Of a stretch of 55,966 nucleotides of DNA, positions 7,381-15,645 are shown piece by piece. The stretch is from Methanomassiliicoccales archaeon (GTDB taxonomy: Archaea > Thermoplasmatota > Thermoplasmata > Methanomassiliicoccales > UBA472), in NCBI GenBank assembly GCA_026394375.1, contig JAPKYJ010000018.1:1-55966 (forward strand), read 5' to 3'. Under the pieces are notes generated by a model, which was not told the origin of the DNA, made no database searches, and worked only from the letters and a program-made list of their open reading frames with translations. Both the position numbers and the translations under genes were made by a program. Position 1 is the stretch's first letter. Each line of letters starts with the position of its first letter.

Positions 7381-8927
7381 GTATATTCCGCCCCTCTGGT
7401 CTTGCGCCACTCCTCCAATGGCACGGAAAACTTCTTCTCGATCTCCGTGCGGTACGTCGGGCCGCTGTTGTAGGCGCAGAAGGGGATGATGCGGTTGTCC
7501 GGCGTGGTGTAATGGATGGCACACCTCTTGACCCGCTCGATATCGTAGTTGTAGCCATCCTGGAAATGCATACCCCCTACGAACATCATGTTCCAGGAGA
7601 ACTCCGACAAGCTCTTCTTCGACGAATCACCGAGCACGGTATTCATCATCTGCAGGAACTTGACCAAATCCAGTCCTTCCGGAGCTTTGTCTTTGTCGAC
7701 GTACTTCTTCAGGATGTTGAATGCCTTAACTTTCTGGGGGAATTTGACCTTGGCCTTGTCCGCTTTCAGCGAGAGGGCGTAGAGCTCCTTGAAGAGAGGT
7801 TCCACGTCCACGAACCTTGTGAGCGGAATGATGTGGTCCTGGTCCTGGACGAAAAGGTACGTGGCCAAGCCGCAGTGCGGGTGGGTGGTGAAAGTGACCT
7901 TCGACTCTCCTAATAGTGCCGAGATCAAGGTGGACACTGGCACTACCGACGGCACAGGGTAAAAGTCCGCTTTGGTCACCTTGCCGGTCTGCTTCTCCAG
8001 GTCCTTCACCAGGTCGGGAAGGGTATAGCGCTGCTTGGCCCTCTCATCCTGGTCGATGCGGCCCGTGAATGCCACCGGCTGATAGTTGATGCCTCTGATG
8101 ACATCTATGTTCTCCACGGCATAGCGGAATATCTCGCCCACCTGATCGTCGTTGATGCCTTTGACGATGGTCGGCACGAGCACGATGGAGGGCTTCTTCT
8201 GGAGCTTGCGCACGTTCTCGATGACCTTCTTCTTCGTTTCCACGAGGGGTGCGCCGCGCGAGGCCATGTAGATATCATCGGTCAGACCGTCGAACTGCAG
8301 GTAGATGGTGTTCAAGCCTGCGTCCACCGCCTCTCTCAGGAATTCTGGCTCCTTGGCGAAACGGATGCCGTTGCTGGCGGCCTGGATCTGGGAGAAGCCT
8401 AGCTCCTTCGCCTTCTTGATGACGTCCACGAAGCGGGGGTAGATGGTCGGCTCACCGCCAGAGAACTGCACCGCCGGGGTCGGGACCGGGCGTTCCTCGC
8501 GCAGCATGGTGAGCATTTTCGCAACTTGTTCGTAACTCGGCTCGTAGACGTAGCCGGCGGCGTTCGCGTTGGCAAAACAGATGGGGCACTTGAGGTTACA
8601 GCGATTGGTGAGGTCGACGTTGGCCAGGGCGGTATGGGACAGATGCAATTGGCATAACCCACATTCGTTCGGGCAGACCTTGGCGTTGGGGATGGCCGGG
8701 TTCTCTACCCCTATACCGTCATAAGCGAAGTTCTCCGCCTTCAGGTACATCTCGACGTCGGACCAGTAGACGTCCGTGGTCTTACCATGCTCCGGGCAGC
8801 TCTTCTCGATCATCACCTTGCCATCCCTCTCATAGAGCGAGGCGATGATGATCTTCTTGCACTCTGGACAGAGAGACCCCGTCTTCTTGGGGAGCCCTTT
8901 CTGGAGACCGCTCTCTTTCGCGATCAT
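7377..8927 (-). CDS. tes: Radical SAM enzyme, probable tetraether lipid synthase (Tes-like)
   Basis: A 516-residue radical SAM protein. The radical SAM cluster motif is CNLKCPIC (C110, C114, C117), followed by SGGEPTIYP near residue 155. The N-terminal part carries more cysteines, CPEC at 20-23, SCPEHG at 43-48 and CPNECGLC at 85-92, which fit extra metal sites. This arrangement and length match the Tes family (MJ0619-like), which joins two archaeol lipids tail to tail to make membrane-spanning tetraethers. The ATG at 8927 lies about 35 bases after a TATA element. The operon with a ferredoxin and an isoprenoid reductase supports a lipid role. A related MJ0619-type methylase is the main alternative; the assignment comes from motifs and context, not from a comparison I could run. 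Confidence 0.8.
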   Translation of the reverse strand: MIAKESGLQKGLPKKTGSLCPECKKIIIASLYERDGKVMIEKSCPEHGKTTDVYWSDVEMYLKAENFAYDGIGVENPAIPNAKVCPNECGLCQLHLSHTALANVDLTNRCNLKCPICFANANAAGYVYEPSYEQVAKMLTMLREERPVPTPAVQFSGGEPTIYPRFVDVIKKAKELGFSQIQAASNGIRFAKEPEFLREAVDAGLNTIYLQFDGLTDDIYMASRGAPLVETKKKVIENVRKLQKKPSIVLVPTIVKGINDDQVGEIFRYAVENIDVIRGINYQPVAFTGRIDQDERAKQRYTLPDLVKDLEKQTGKVTKADFYPVPSVVPVSTLISALLGESKVTFTTHPHCGLATYLFVQDQDHIIPLTRFVDVEPLFKELYALSLKADKAKVKFPQKVKAFNILKKYVDKDKAPEGLDLVKFLQMMNTVLGDSSKKSLSEFSWNMMFVGGMHFQDGYNYDIERVKRCAIHYTTPDNRIIPFCAYNSGPTYRTEIEKKFSVPLEEWRKTRGAEYT

Positions 8928-8963
8928 CTTTGTGACACCTTGGACGTTGGTAAAACCAGTGAA

Positions 8964-8996
8964 GATTTAATACTATTGTAGCTATAGGCGCTACAA
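8964..8996. promoter_or_regulatory. Shared divergent promoter with perfect inverted-repeat operator
   Basis: The 77-base gap between the tetraether synthase-like gene (leftward) and the TrmB-type regulator gene (rightward) holds one AT-rich core, GATTTAATACT. It reads as a TATA element on both strands (minus-strand form TATTAAATC). Next to it, 8976-8996 is a perfect inverted repeat: TTGTAGC, seven bases, GCTACAA. It lies between the core and the regulator start at 9005, and directly upstream of the core for the leftward operon. That position suits autorepression of the regulator and control of the lipid operon by the same protein. Confidence 0.65.
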
Positions 8997-9004
8997 ATGA
9001 TAGA

Positions 9005-9763
9005 ATGAATCTCATCGATGTTCTCAGTCTGGACCTCGATTCGATCGGGGAAGAATACAATAAAATCGCAGCGATCCTAAGCAAGATAGGTCTATCCGAC
9101 TACGAATCCAAGGCCTACGTGGCGCTCATCGCCAAGAACCACGCCACGGCGGAGGAGATTGCGGAGCTGGCAAGAATACCGAGGACCTCGGCGTACAAAG
9201 CGCTCCAGTCGCTCAAGGAGAAGAGGTTCGTGACGCTCACCGAGGGAAGGCCGGCGATATTCCACGCCATTCCGATCGAGGAGACAAGGGAGTCCGTTCT
9301 CGAAGAGATCAAGGACACGTTCGATAAGTTGCACATGATCCAAGGAATGCTGAGCGAGAGGGGCACGCCTCAACTCGTCTACACGATATCTGGAAGGAAG
9401 GGTGTGCTTTCTAAGATCGGGGAGATGCTCGATTCAGCCACCCGCAGTTTCATCATCTCCACTCCGGTGATGGCGGAGATCAGGAATGAGCATGCGCAAC
9501 GCTTCCGGGACGCGGTCAAGCGGGGGGTGGAGGTGGTGATCATCGCCGAGCCTTCGGTCAAGATGCCGGAAAGCACCCGCGTCCACCGGAGAAAAGACCT
9601 CCTGGCGACGGACGTCATAAGCGATGGACGCACAGCCATGATAGCTTCTCCCGACCTATCACTTTGTGGCTATTCTGACAACCCCTTCATCTCTTCCCAC
9701 CTGGAGAATTTCATCCGCATGTCGGTGGAGAGGCTAGAGAAAGAGGAAGAGCGGAAGGCCTGA
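9005..9763 (+). CDS. TrmB-family transcription regulator
   Basis: A 252-residue regulator. Residues 15-80 form a TrmB-type winged helix (SKIGLSDYESKAYVALI, then ATAEEIAELARIPRTSAYKA, the recognition helix region). A helical linker (about 95-120) and a C-terminal effector domain follow, with a phospholipase D-like fold typical of the family (RSFIISTPVMAEIR, VEVVIIAEPSV). The ATG at 9005 lies 8 bases after the inverted repeat, so the transcript is probably leaderless or nearly so. It is divergent from the tetraether synthase-like operon, with the operator in between, which makes that operon its likely target. Many TrmB proteins sense sugars; the ligand here is unknown. Confidence 0.88.
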   Translation: MNLIDVLSLDLDSIGEEYNKIAAILSKIGLSDYESKAYVALIAKNHATAEEIAELARIPRTSAYKALQSLKEKRFVTLTEGRPAIFHAIPIEETRESVLEEIKDTFDKLHMIQGMLSERGTPQLVYTISGRKGVLSKIGEMLDSATRSFIISTPVMAEIRNEHAQRFRDAVKRGVEVVIIAEPSVKMPESTRVHRRKDLLATDVISDGRTAMIASPDLSLCGYSDNPFISSHLENFIRMSVERLEKEEERKA

Positions 9764-9881
9764 CGCTTCATCGTCATCCTTCGTGTATCCTCTTTTCATA
9801 GGCTTGCCTCCTGCCATACTGTTCGATGAAGGCTGCAGTTAGCTTGTGACGCTTTAAGAAGCGGAGCCTCTCGCCCCACTC

Positions 9882-12800
9882 ATGAGGCGCATTTCCTTCT
9901 TTACCAGGCGTGGAACCTTTCTCAGTGGGGCAGATCGCAGCCGACTCGGTCAGATGTCCTTCGCCCTTGCCGCCGTGCTCATCATGGTGCTCGCGGGGGC
10001 CAGCGTGGCTGTTCTTTCGAGCATCGAGGATCACGAGCAGAGTTCGCGGGATTTGGACGCCTACCTCGAAGGCATGCTCCGAATGGCGGAGGAAGAGCGA
10101 ATGGTCCTGGAAAGGAAAGCGTACGCGGAAGCCCTGCGCACGGTCCAGAGCAATCCCTTGGCGAACGAGAGCACGTTGGGTTCGCTTTTCGAGGCAAGTT
10201 GGGACGAACGACTGCGGGTGGATTATCCCAGGCATTCTTCCTCTTTCTCTTTGGACGTGCAGCGGAACTCCGTCGCCTTATCGTTCCTCCGTCTGAGCGC
10301 TGGCGAGGTGACCCAATGGGGGCAGAGCGGAGGCGGGACCGCTCAGCTGACCAATGTCACGATACCCTCCTACTTGACGGTCACCGGCAACGTCACTTTC
10401 AACGTATCCTGCGGGAACGGATACTTGTTGAAGACGGAGGACATGGACAGTCGTCTGTACCTGCCAGTGCCCCTGCTGCAGAACCGCTTGGAGGCGTTCG
10501 CCTCTGCCGTCAGCGGCGACAAGAACCACTTCGAGAACATCGTGCGATACGAGCTCTCTGCCCTGGTACAGAAGCGGGCGCTGGCTCGTTTGGACCGATT
10601 TGGCCTTTGCTCTCCCACTGCTCTCCTGACAGAACAGGACGTAGAGAACGCTGTCAACCTGGCCGTGGTGCTGGAGGAGGTGCGACTCTTCCGCAACTAC
10701 GATCTCTCCAACACATTTTCCATACTAGCAGGAATGGCCTCCTCCGAGGAGGCGCTGCAGCTGGCGGAGCGGACGCTCGCATCTCGTGGTCAACTGGACC
10801 CGGCCGACCTCTTCCTTTCCCTTCTTGGGGAGGACCAGTTGGACACGAGGACCGTTGTCGCGCAGAGCTTGTTCGCCGCCGCCGATGGCTTGGTGCTCAG
10901 GTGGTTGGACTACCTGCACGTGATGGACCTGGGGCGCTTCCTGGAAGGGGCAGTGGAAAGCGTCCAGCTTACGATATCGAACGTGCTCAGCGCGCTGTTC
11001 GGGGGCGACCCGACGAATGAGCTCGCCTTGGATTGGATGCGAAAGCGCTTGGACGCCGCTGGTGTTCCCGAGAGCGAGTATCGTTACCTCAACTGTGGTT
11101 CCCCGGATTTTCTCATTGAGATACCTCACCGCACCATCTCCGTACTGAACGACGACGGAGAGACCGTGTTGTTTGAGCTAGAGGGGCTCCAGGAACTGGA
11201 TTTCCCATCCCTCGACCTTATCTCCTCGCCGGAATGGCGTTCGTTCTACGTTGACTACAAGGCCAGCACCTTCGAGATGGGGGAGGCGCTGGAGCAATTC
11301 GTCAAGAGCGTTGCCATGGGCGTGGCAGAGAACCTGGACCTGGAGCAAGTGGGGCTCAGGCTCGATCCCATGGACCAGGAATGTTTCCTTTCTGAGCTGG
11401 ATGAGGCGCTTGAAGGTGCGCTGAGCGCAGGGAATGGTTGGCTGGATCTAGCCGTGGCCAAGGCATCCCACGCCCAGCGACTGCACGACGGCATGGCGCT
11501 CGCCTTCGTCACGTTCGTTTCCTCCCGCTGGATGGAGATATTCCAGGCCAACCGTTCGGTCAATTGGGCGCTTTCAAAGATGGCATACCAGCTGGCCAAC
11601 GACTCCCTGGCAGGAGAGGGGTTCGGGCCGGAGGCGCTGAAGGCAGCCGGCCAAAGCATCGCTTGGGACATGGTGCTGGACACATCCTGGGGGATCAGAG
11701 AAACGGCCATGGAGGCCTTCTATCGGAGAGTGGAGGGGCGCATTCAACTGTTCGATGCCGTCTTCAGCAACGTGACCATAGATGGTCATGGATTCTCCCT
11801 CAACGATGCCGTGGTGCGCCTGGCCTTGGGCGCGATAGGCATGGTGCCCGGAGCGGGGGAAGTGGTGCGACGTCTTGCCATGCGGATGATCGACGACCTG
11901 GAACAAGGCAGCCGCCTACGCGGTGATAAGGTGACGATAGCGCTGCACGGCCTCGGGCCTCTGCCTTTGCGCCTGGAGAACGAGGTGGTGGCCAAGGAAG
12001 AACTGCTGCCCCAAGTGCAAATGCCTTGGACGACGGGGGATGGGCTGCTCGAAGTGAGCATCAAGTACCCATTCCAGTACGCCCGTGAGGCGGAGGACTA
12101 CCCCAACCGTCGTGTCACCGACCTGAACAACCTCACCCTCTGCCCCTTCCAGAGTCAGTTCGAGGTGGCGGTCAGAGGGCAGCTCCAACTGACGCTTGGC
12201 TGTTCTGGCGAGCTCTCGTCCATTGCCGGTGGCTCACCTCAGGCAAGCGCCAACGTGCCATTCGATTTCCGTTTCGGGCTCTGCACCAGCAGCGGGTGGC
12301 CCTTGGACGGAGTGGACTACCGGCCCACGATGACCGCCCTCAAGCAGATGGAACAGGTCTTCCAGGCCATATGGGATGGCATCGTGGGTGCGCTCCAATG
12401 GGCCTGGGATGGGATCAACTCCATCTTCTCCTTCCTCCAGGATGTGGTGTCGACCGTACTCTCCTACGCGATGCAGGCGGTTCAGTGGTTGTCGGACCTG
12501 GTGACGCAGGTGGTCCAAGGGATCAAGGACATCCTGGAAAGCGGTTTCTCCTCCTTCGCCGAATGGCTGGGTCGGACGGTCACCGACACGGTGGGCAAGA
12601 TCAAGGTGTCCTTCAGCCTGCTTGGCATCCAGTTCCTCTTGGAGACGGATGTTAACGACATCCCCTATGGCCGGAGCCGAGACTATCTTCGTTTGACAGG
12701 TACCGTGGACTTGGGTGGCACCAAGCTAAGCCTGACCATGCGTGTAGCCAGCATCTACAAGAAAGGCACGGACATCGTCTTCAACAGCACCATGTTGGGA

Positions 12801-14156
12801 GATGGTTGGGTGGCCAAGGGCACGTTCGATCCGCTCATGATCGTTTGCGACCACCTCTTCGAGCTGGTCGGGTCTTTCCCCAGCTTCGTGATCGAGCTCT
12901 GCATGCCCAAGATCGTGCAGTACGATGTCCTGCGGTTCTCCCTGGCGGACGTGCCAGGCATCGGTGCTTTCCTGTCCCGCATCCCCCTTCCCATTCCCGG
13001 CCTCACGGGTTCCATCGACGCTGGCTTCGAGCTCAAATACAACCGTCCGATCAATGACCACGTGGTCATAAACGAGGTGGAGCTCAATCCTCAGGGTGCC
13101 GATGCTGGAAGGGAATGGGTCGAGCTCTACAATCCATCTGCCATGGACGTGGAGGTCTCCGGCTGGTATCTGGAGACCTCGCACGGCTCGCAGGAAGTGG
13201 ATGCCATCGAGGACGAGGTCATTCCTCCGCGGGGCTATCTGGTGCACGTGTTCCCGAAATTGATGCTGGACAACGGAGGTGAGCACGACGCCCCGCTGGG
13301 TGAATCTGTGGTGCTCCGGGATGCCTCTGGCACCAAGGTCGATTCCACTCAGTTCCTCACCGACTACTACGGCGATGGTCGCACCTGGCAGAGGAAGACC
13401 GACGGAGCGGAGAGCTGGACGTTCAAGGATGGGACCCGGGGCAGCAGGAACCACTTCCAGACGGTGGTGATGAACGACCGCGATGTGATGATGCATGCTC
13501 TGGGGGAGGCAGCCCTGCGAGCTTTCGGCCGCTTCGCCAGTGCCAACGCATTCAGCCTGGATTCGCTTGCCAGTCTGATCACCGGCGTGATCAAGGAAGT
13601 GCTGGACACGGTGATCGACATTCTGGCCGATGCGGTGGTGGAGATGGGCCTGTTCTTGGAACTTAAGCTGCAGGACTGCACTCAGAGCTTCAGCGGTTCC
13701 CTGCGTCTCAGCCTCTTGGTCACGGGTGACTTCGTGAGGGAGGGGCTGCAATGGATCGCCGACGCGGTCCGTTCTGCCCTATGCGGTTTCGCCAACCCGG
13801 CTGCCGCGATGCCGAAGGCGCACTCTCTGGACGAGTTGCTGGATGATGTGTACATTCGGTTTGGAGCCTACGGTCAGGCGGGGCTTCCCCGCATCCTAGG
13901 TTCGATTGGCGATGGGGTCAAGTTCAGCTTCGGCGGGCAGATCCAGGTGAACCTTGCTGCATTCATCCCTCCTAGGCACGGACCTCAGAACTGGAGCGTG
14001 GTCTTCGGGGTCTTATTCGAGGGCATCGATGGGCGCTACCTGAGCACGCTCTTCAACACAGATGCGGACAAACTGGTGGACTGCTGGGTGTTGTGGGCTT
14101 CACTGCATGCCAACGGGCAGAACCAGGGGAACGCGATCGAGGTGAGGGGCATGTGA
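9882..14156 (+). CDS. Giant exported protein with lamin-tail domain
   Basis: A 1424-residue protein of unknown function. Near residue 25 the sequence RSRLGQMSFALAAVLIMVLA resembles an archaeal type IV pilin-like or TadE-like leader: basic residues, then G-Q, then one hydrophobic helix. The remainder would lie outside the membrane. A long helical part follows. A strongly amphipathic, tryptophan-rich stretch covers about 822-905 (AIWDGIVGALQWAWDGINS and similar). A lamin-tail domain covers about 1063-1195 (VVINEVELNPQG, REWVELYNPS, GRTWQRKTDG). No enzyme motif was seen. The ATG at 9882 has no clear Shine-Dalgarno sequence. It precedes an MscS channel and an antiporter on the same strand, suggesting a cell-envelope region. 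It may be an envelope scaffold or pilus-associated protein; I am unsure. Confidence 0.85.
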   Translation: MRRISFFTRRGTFLSGADRSRLGQMSFALAAVLIMVLAGASVAVLSSIEDHEQSSRDLDAYLEGMLRMAEEERMVLERKAYAEALRTVQSNPLANESTLGSLFEASWDERLRVDYPRHSSSFSLDVQRNSVALSFLRLSAGEVTQWGQSGGGTAQLTNVTIPSYLTVTGNVTFNVSCGNGYLLKTEDMDSRLYLPVPLLQNRLEAFASAVSGDKNHFENIVRYELSALVQKRALARLDRFGLCSPTALLTEQDVENAVNLAVVLEEVRLFRNYDLSNTFSILAGMASSEEALQLAERTLASRGQLDPADLFLSLLGEDQLDTRTVVAQSLFAAADGLVLRWLDYLHVMDLGRFLEGAVESVQLTISNVLSALFGGDPTNELALDWMRKRLDAAGVPESEYRYLNCGSPDFLIEIPHRTISVLNDDGETVLFELEGLQELDFPSLDLISSPEWRSFYVDYKASTFEMGEALEQFVKSVAMGVAENLDLEQVGLRLDPMDQECFLSELDEALEGALSAGNGWLDLAVAKASHAQRLHDGMALAFVTFVSSRWMEIFQANRSVNWALSKMAYQLANDSLAGEGFGPEALKAAGQSIAWDMVLDTSWGIRETAMEAFYRRVEGRIQLFDAVFSNVTIDGHGFSLNDAVVRLALGAIGMVPGAGEVVRRLAMRMIDDLEQGSRLRGDKVTIALHGLGPLPLRLENEVVAKEELLPQVQMPWTTGDGLLEVSIKYPFQYAREAEDYPNRRVTDLNNLTLCPFQSQFEVAVRGQLQLTLGCSGELSSIAGGSPQASANVPFDFRFGLCTSSGWPLDGVDYRPTMTALKQMEQVFQAIWDGIVGALQWAWDGINSIFSFLQDVVSTVLSYAMQAVQWLSDLVTQVVQGIKDILESGFSSFAEWLGRTVTDTVGKIKVSFSLLGIQFLLETDVNDIPYGRSRDYLRLTGTVDLGGTKLSLTMRVASIYKKGTDIVFNSTMLGDGWVAKGTFDPLMIVCDHLFELVGSFPSFVIELCMPKIVQYDVLRFSLADVPGIGAFLSRIPLPIPGLTGSIDAGFELKYNRPINDHVVINEVELNPQGADAGREWVELYNPSAMDVEVSGWYLETSHGSQEVDAIEDEVIPPRGYLVHVFPKLMLDNGGEHDAPLGESVVLRDASGTKVDSTQFLTDYYGDGRTWQRKTDGAESWTFKDGTRGSRNHFQTVVMNDRDVMMHALGEAALRAFGRFASANAFSLDSLASLITGVIKEVLDTVIDILADAVVEMGLFLELKLQDCTQSFSGSLRLSLLVTGDFVREGLQWIADAVRSALCGFANPAAAMPKAHSLDELLDDVYIRFGAYGQAGLPRILGSIGDGVKFSFGGQIQVNLAAFIPPRHGPQNWSVVFGVLFEGIDGRYLSTLFNTDADKLVDCWVLWASLHANGQNQGNAIEVRGM

Positions 14157-14206
14157 CCTGCCTGCCGATCATTTCCATCCCTCGAGTGTGCTGGTGCTTG
14201 GTAAAT

Positions 14207-14216
14207 GATTTAATAC
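14207..14216 (+). promoter_or_regulatory. Promoter of the MscS-type channel gene
   Basis: The element GATTTAATAC lies 21-30 bases before the GTG start at 14237, so the transcript is predicted to be leaderless. This also supports the GTG as the true start. Confidence 0.5.
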
Positions 14217-14236
14217 TCTGAGCAAATACGACAGGC

Positions 14237-15571
14237 GTGGCATCATTGGAGCAGTCCCTACCCGTGGCCGCTGATTCGTCCACGTGGCTGGCAGACTACG
14301 GCTGGGCGATCCTGCTATTCCTCATCTTGCTGGTCATATCCCTCTATCTCTGGTCTTATCTGTCCAAGAACCTGGAGCAGCTCAAGGTCAAGGAGTCGGA
14401 CTACACGGACGACGAGGTGATCACCTACCTGGGTCGCATGGTGAAGGTGGTCCTCGTTATCATCCTGGTGTTCGTGGCCCTGTTCGTCACTGCCCAGGTA
14501 TGGCAGGAATTCAGAACCGAGGTCTGGGACAAATACCTCGGCTACTTGCTGGACATAGTCTTCATCAGTATCGTCCTCCTGGTGGCCATGCTCATCGTCC
14601 GGGTGCTTCGTCGGGTATCGCGCAGGGCCCGAATGACCAAGAAGGACGTTCACGCTCTACACGGGAGCGCCATCGAGTTCACCTCCCTGCTCCTAAGCTA
14701 CGTGGTCTATGTGACCGCCGCCGGCCTCATCCTCCTGGTGCTCATCTCGTTCGTGCCGAATCTGGAGCCTTTGAAGGGGTTGCGCGACTTCCTGGACAGC
14801 AACGTGACCAAGATCGGCTCCACCATCATCCTCGTGCTCGCCATATTCGCAGTGGTGAAGCTGGTGGGGGCGATCTTCGAGGACTACAAGTTCCGAACCA
14901 AGAAGTTCAACCCCCAGGTCATAGACCTGTTCAACGACCTGGTGAGGTATGTGTTATATATCATCGCTTTCTTCACGGCCGTCTTCATGTTGTTCTCCAT
15001 GGCGGGACTGGAGTCGGTGGGCTTCCTCCTCGTCATCGTCACGCTCTTGTTCGTGTCATTGGGCATCGCCATGTCCTACACCACCATCCGCAATATCGTG
15101 TCTGGGCTGGCGTTGATGAACAGCGACCCCTTCGATATCGGCGACCGGGTGAAGCTGGGCAAGGACCTGGTCTGTGAAGTGGTGGAGAAGAACCTGGTGT
15201 TCACTCGAGTCCGCACCGAGGACGGGGAGACGGTGGAGGTGCCCAACAGCCAGATAATCAGCGGAACGATTCTGAACTTCAGTCGTTCCGGATCGCATGG
15301 GCTATCGGTCAGACTGGAGCTGCCGTCATCGATATCGCACAGCGTTGTGGAGGACATCATTGCCAAGGCAGTGACCCGGGAGGAAGGGCTGATGAAGGAA
15401 CCTAAGCCCGAGATCTTCGCACGGGAGTTCCGGGGCGATAAGATATCCTACGAGGTCATCGTCTATGTCAAGGATTCCATGAGGACCAAGCGGGTCCGGT
15501 CCGACCTCATCATCAACATACAGGACGCCTTCGAGGCCGCGGGTTTGAGAGGTCTCGGTGGCGAGAAGTGA
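14237..15571 (+). CDS. MscS-type mechanosensitive channel
   Basis: A 444-residue membrane protein of the small-conductance mechanosensitive channel family, which releases solutes when the membrane is stretched. Four to five hydrophobic helices occupy about residues 15-260. The pore-lining and beta-domain region follows at about 255-345 with family features: GLESVGFLLVIVTLLFVSLG, NIVSGLAL, DPFDIGDRV and VPNSQIISGTILNFSRS. The C-terminal alpha-beta domain is complete. The GTG start is supported by a TATA element at leaderless distance. It lies 80 bases after the lamin-tail protein and 75 bases before a cation/proton antiporter, which suggests an osmotic and ion balance cluster. Confidence 0.9.
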   Translation: MASLEQSLPVAADSSTWLADYGWAILLFLILLVISLYLWSYLSKNLEQLKVKESDYTDDEVITYLGRMVKVVLVIILVFVALFVTAQVWQEFRTEVWDKYLGYLLDIVFISIVLLVAMLIVRVLRRVSRRARMTKKDVHALHGSAIEFTSLLLSYVVYVTAAGLILLVLISFVPNLEPLKGLRDFLDSNVTKIGSTIILVLAIFAVVKLVGAIFEDYKFRTKKFNPQVIDLFNDLVRYVLYIIAFFTAVFMLFSMAGLESVGFLLVIVTLLFVSLGIAMSYTTIRNIVSGLALMNSDPFDIGDRVKLGKDLVCEVVEKNLVFTRVRTEDGETVEVPNSQIISGTILNFSRSGSHGLSVRLELPSSISHSVVEDIIAKAVTREEGLMKEPKPEIFAREFRGDKISYEVIVYVKDSMRTKRVRSDLIINIQDAFEAAGLRGLGGEK

Positions 15572-15645
15572 TGTCTCGCCTGAGGTTTTCCCTGCATCCG
15601 AGGTAATACTTAATTCTCCTTGAAGTCATGTAGCCAGAGGTTCCC

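Noticed and set aside
12726-13751. Long open frame on the minus strand inside the giant lamin-tail protein gene
   Set aside because: It lies entirely opposite a real gene, has no recognisable domain and no promoter or ribosome site. Long opposite-strand frames are common in GC-rich DNA.
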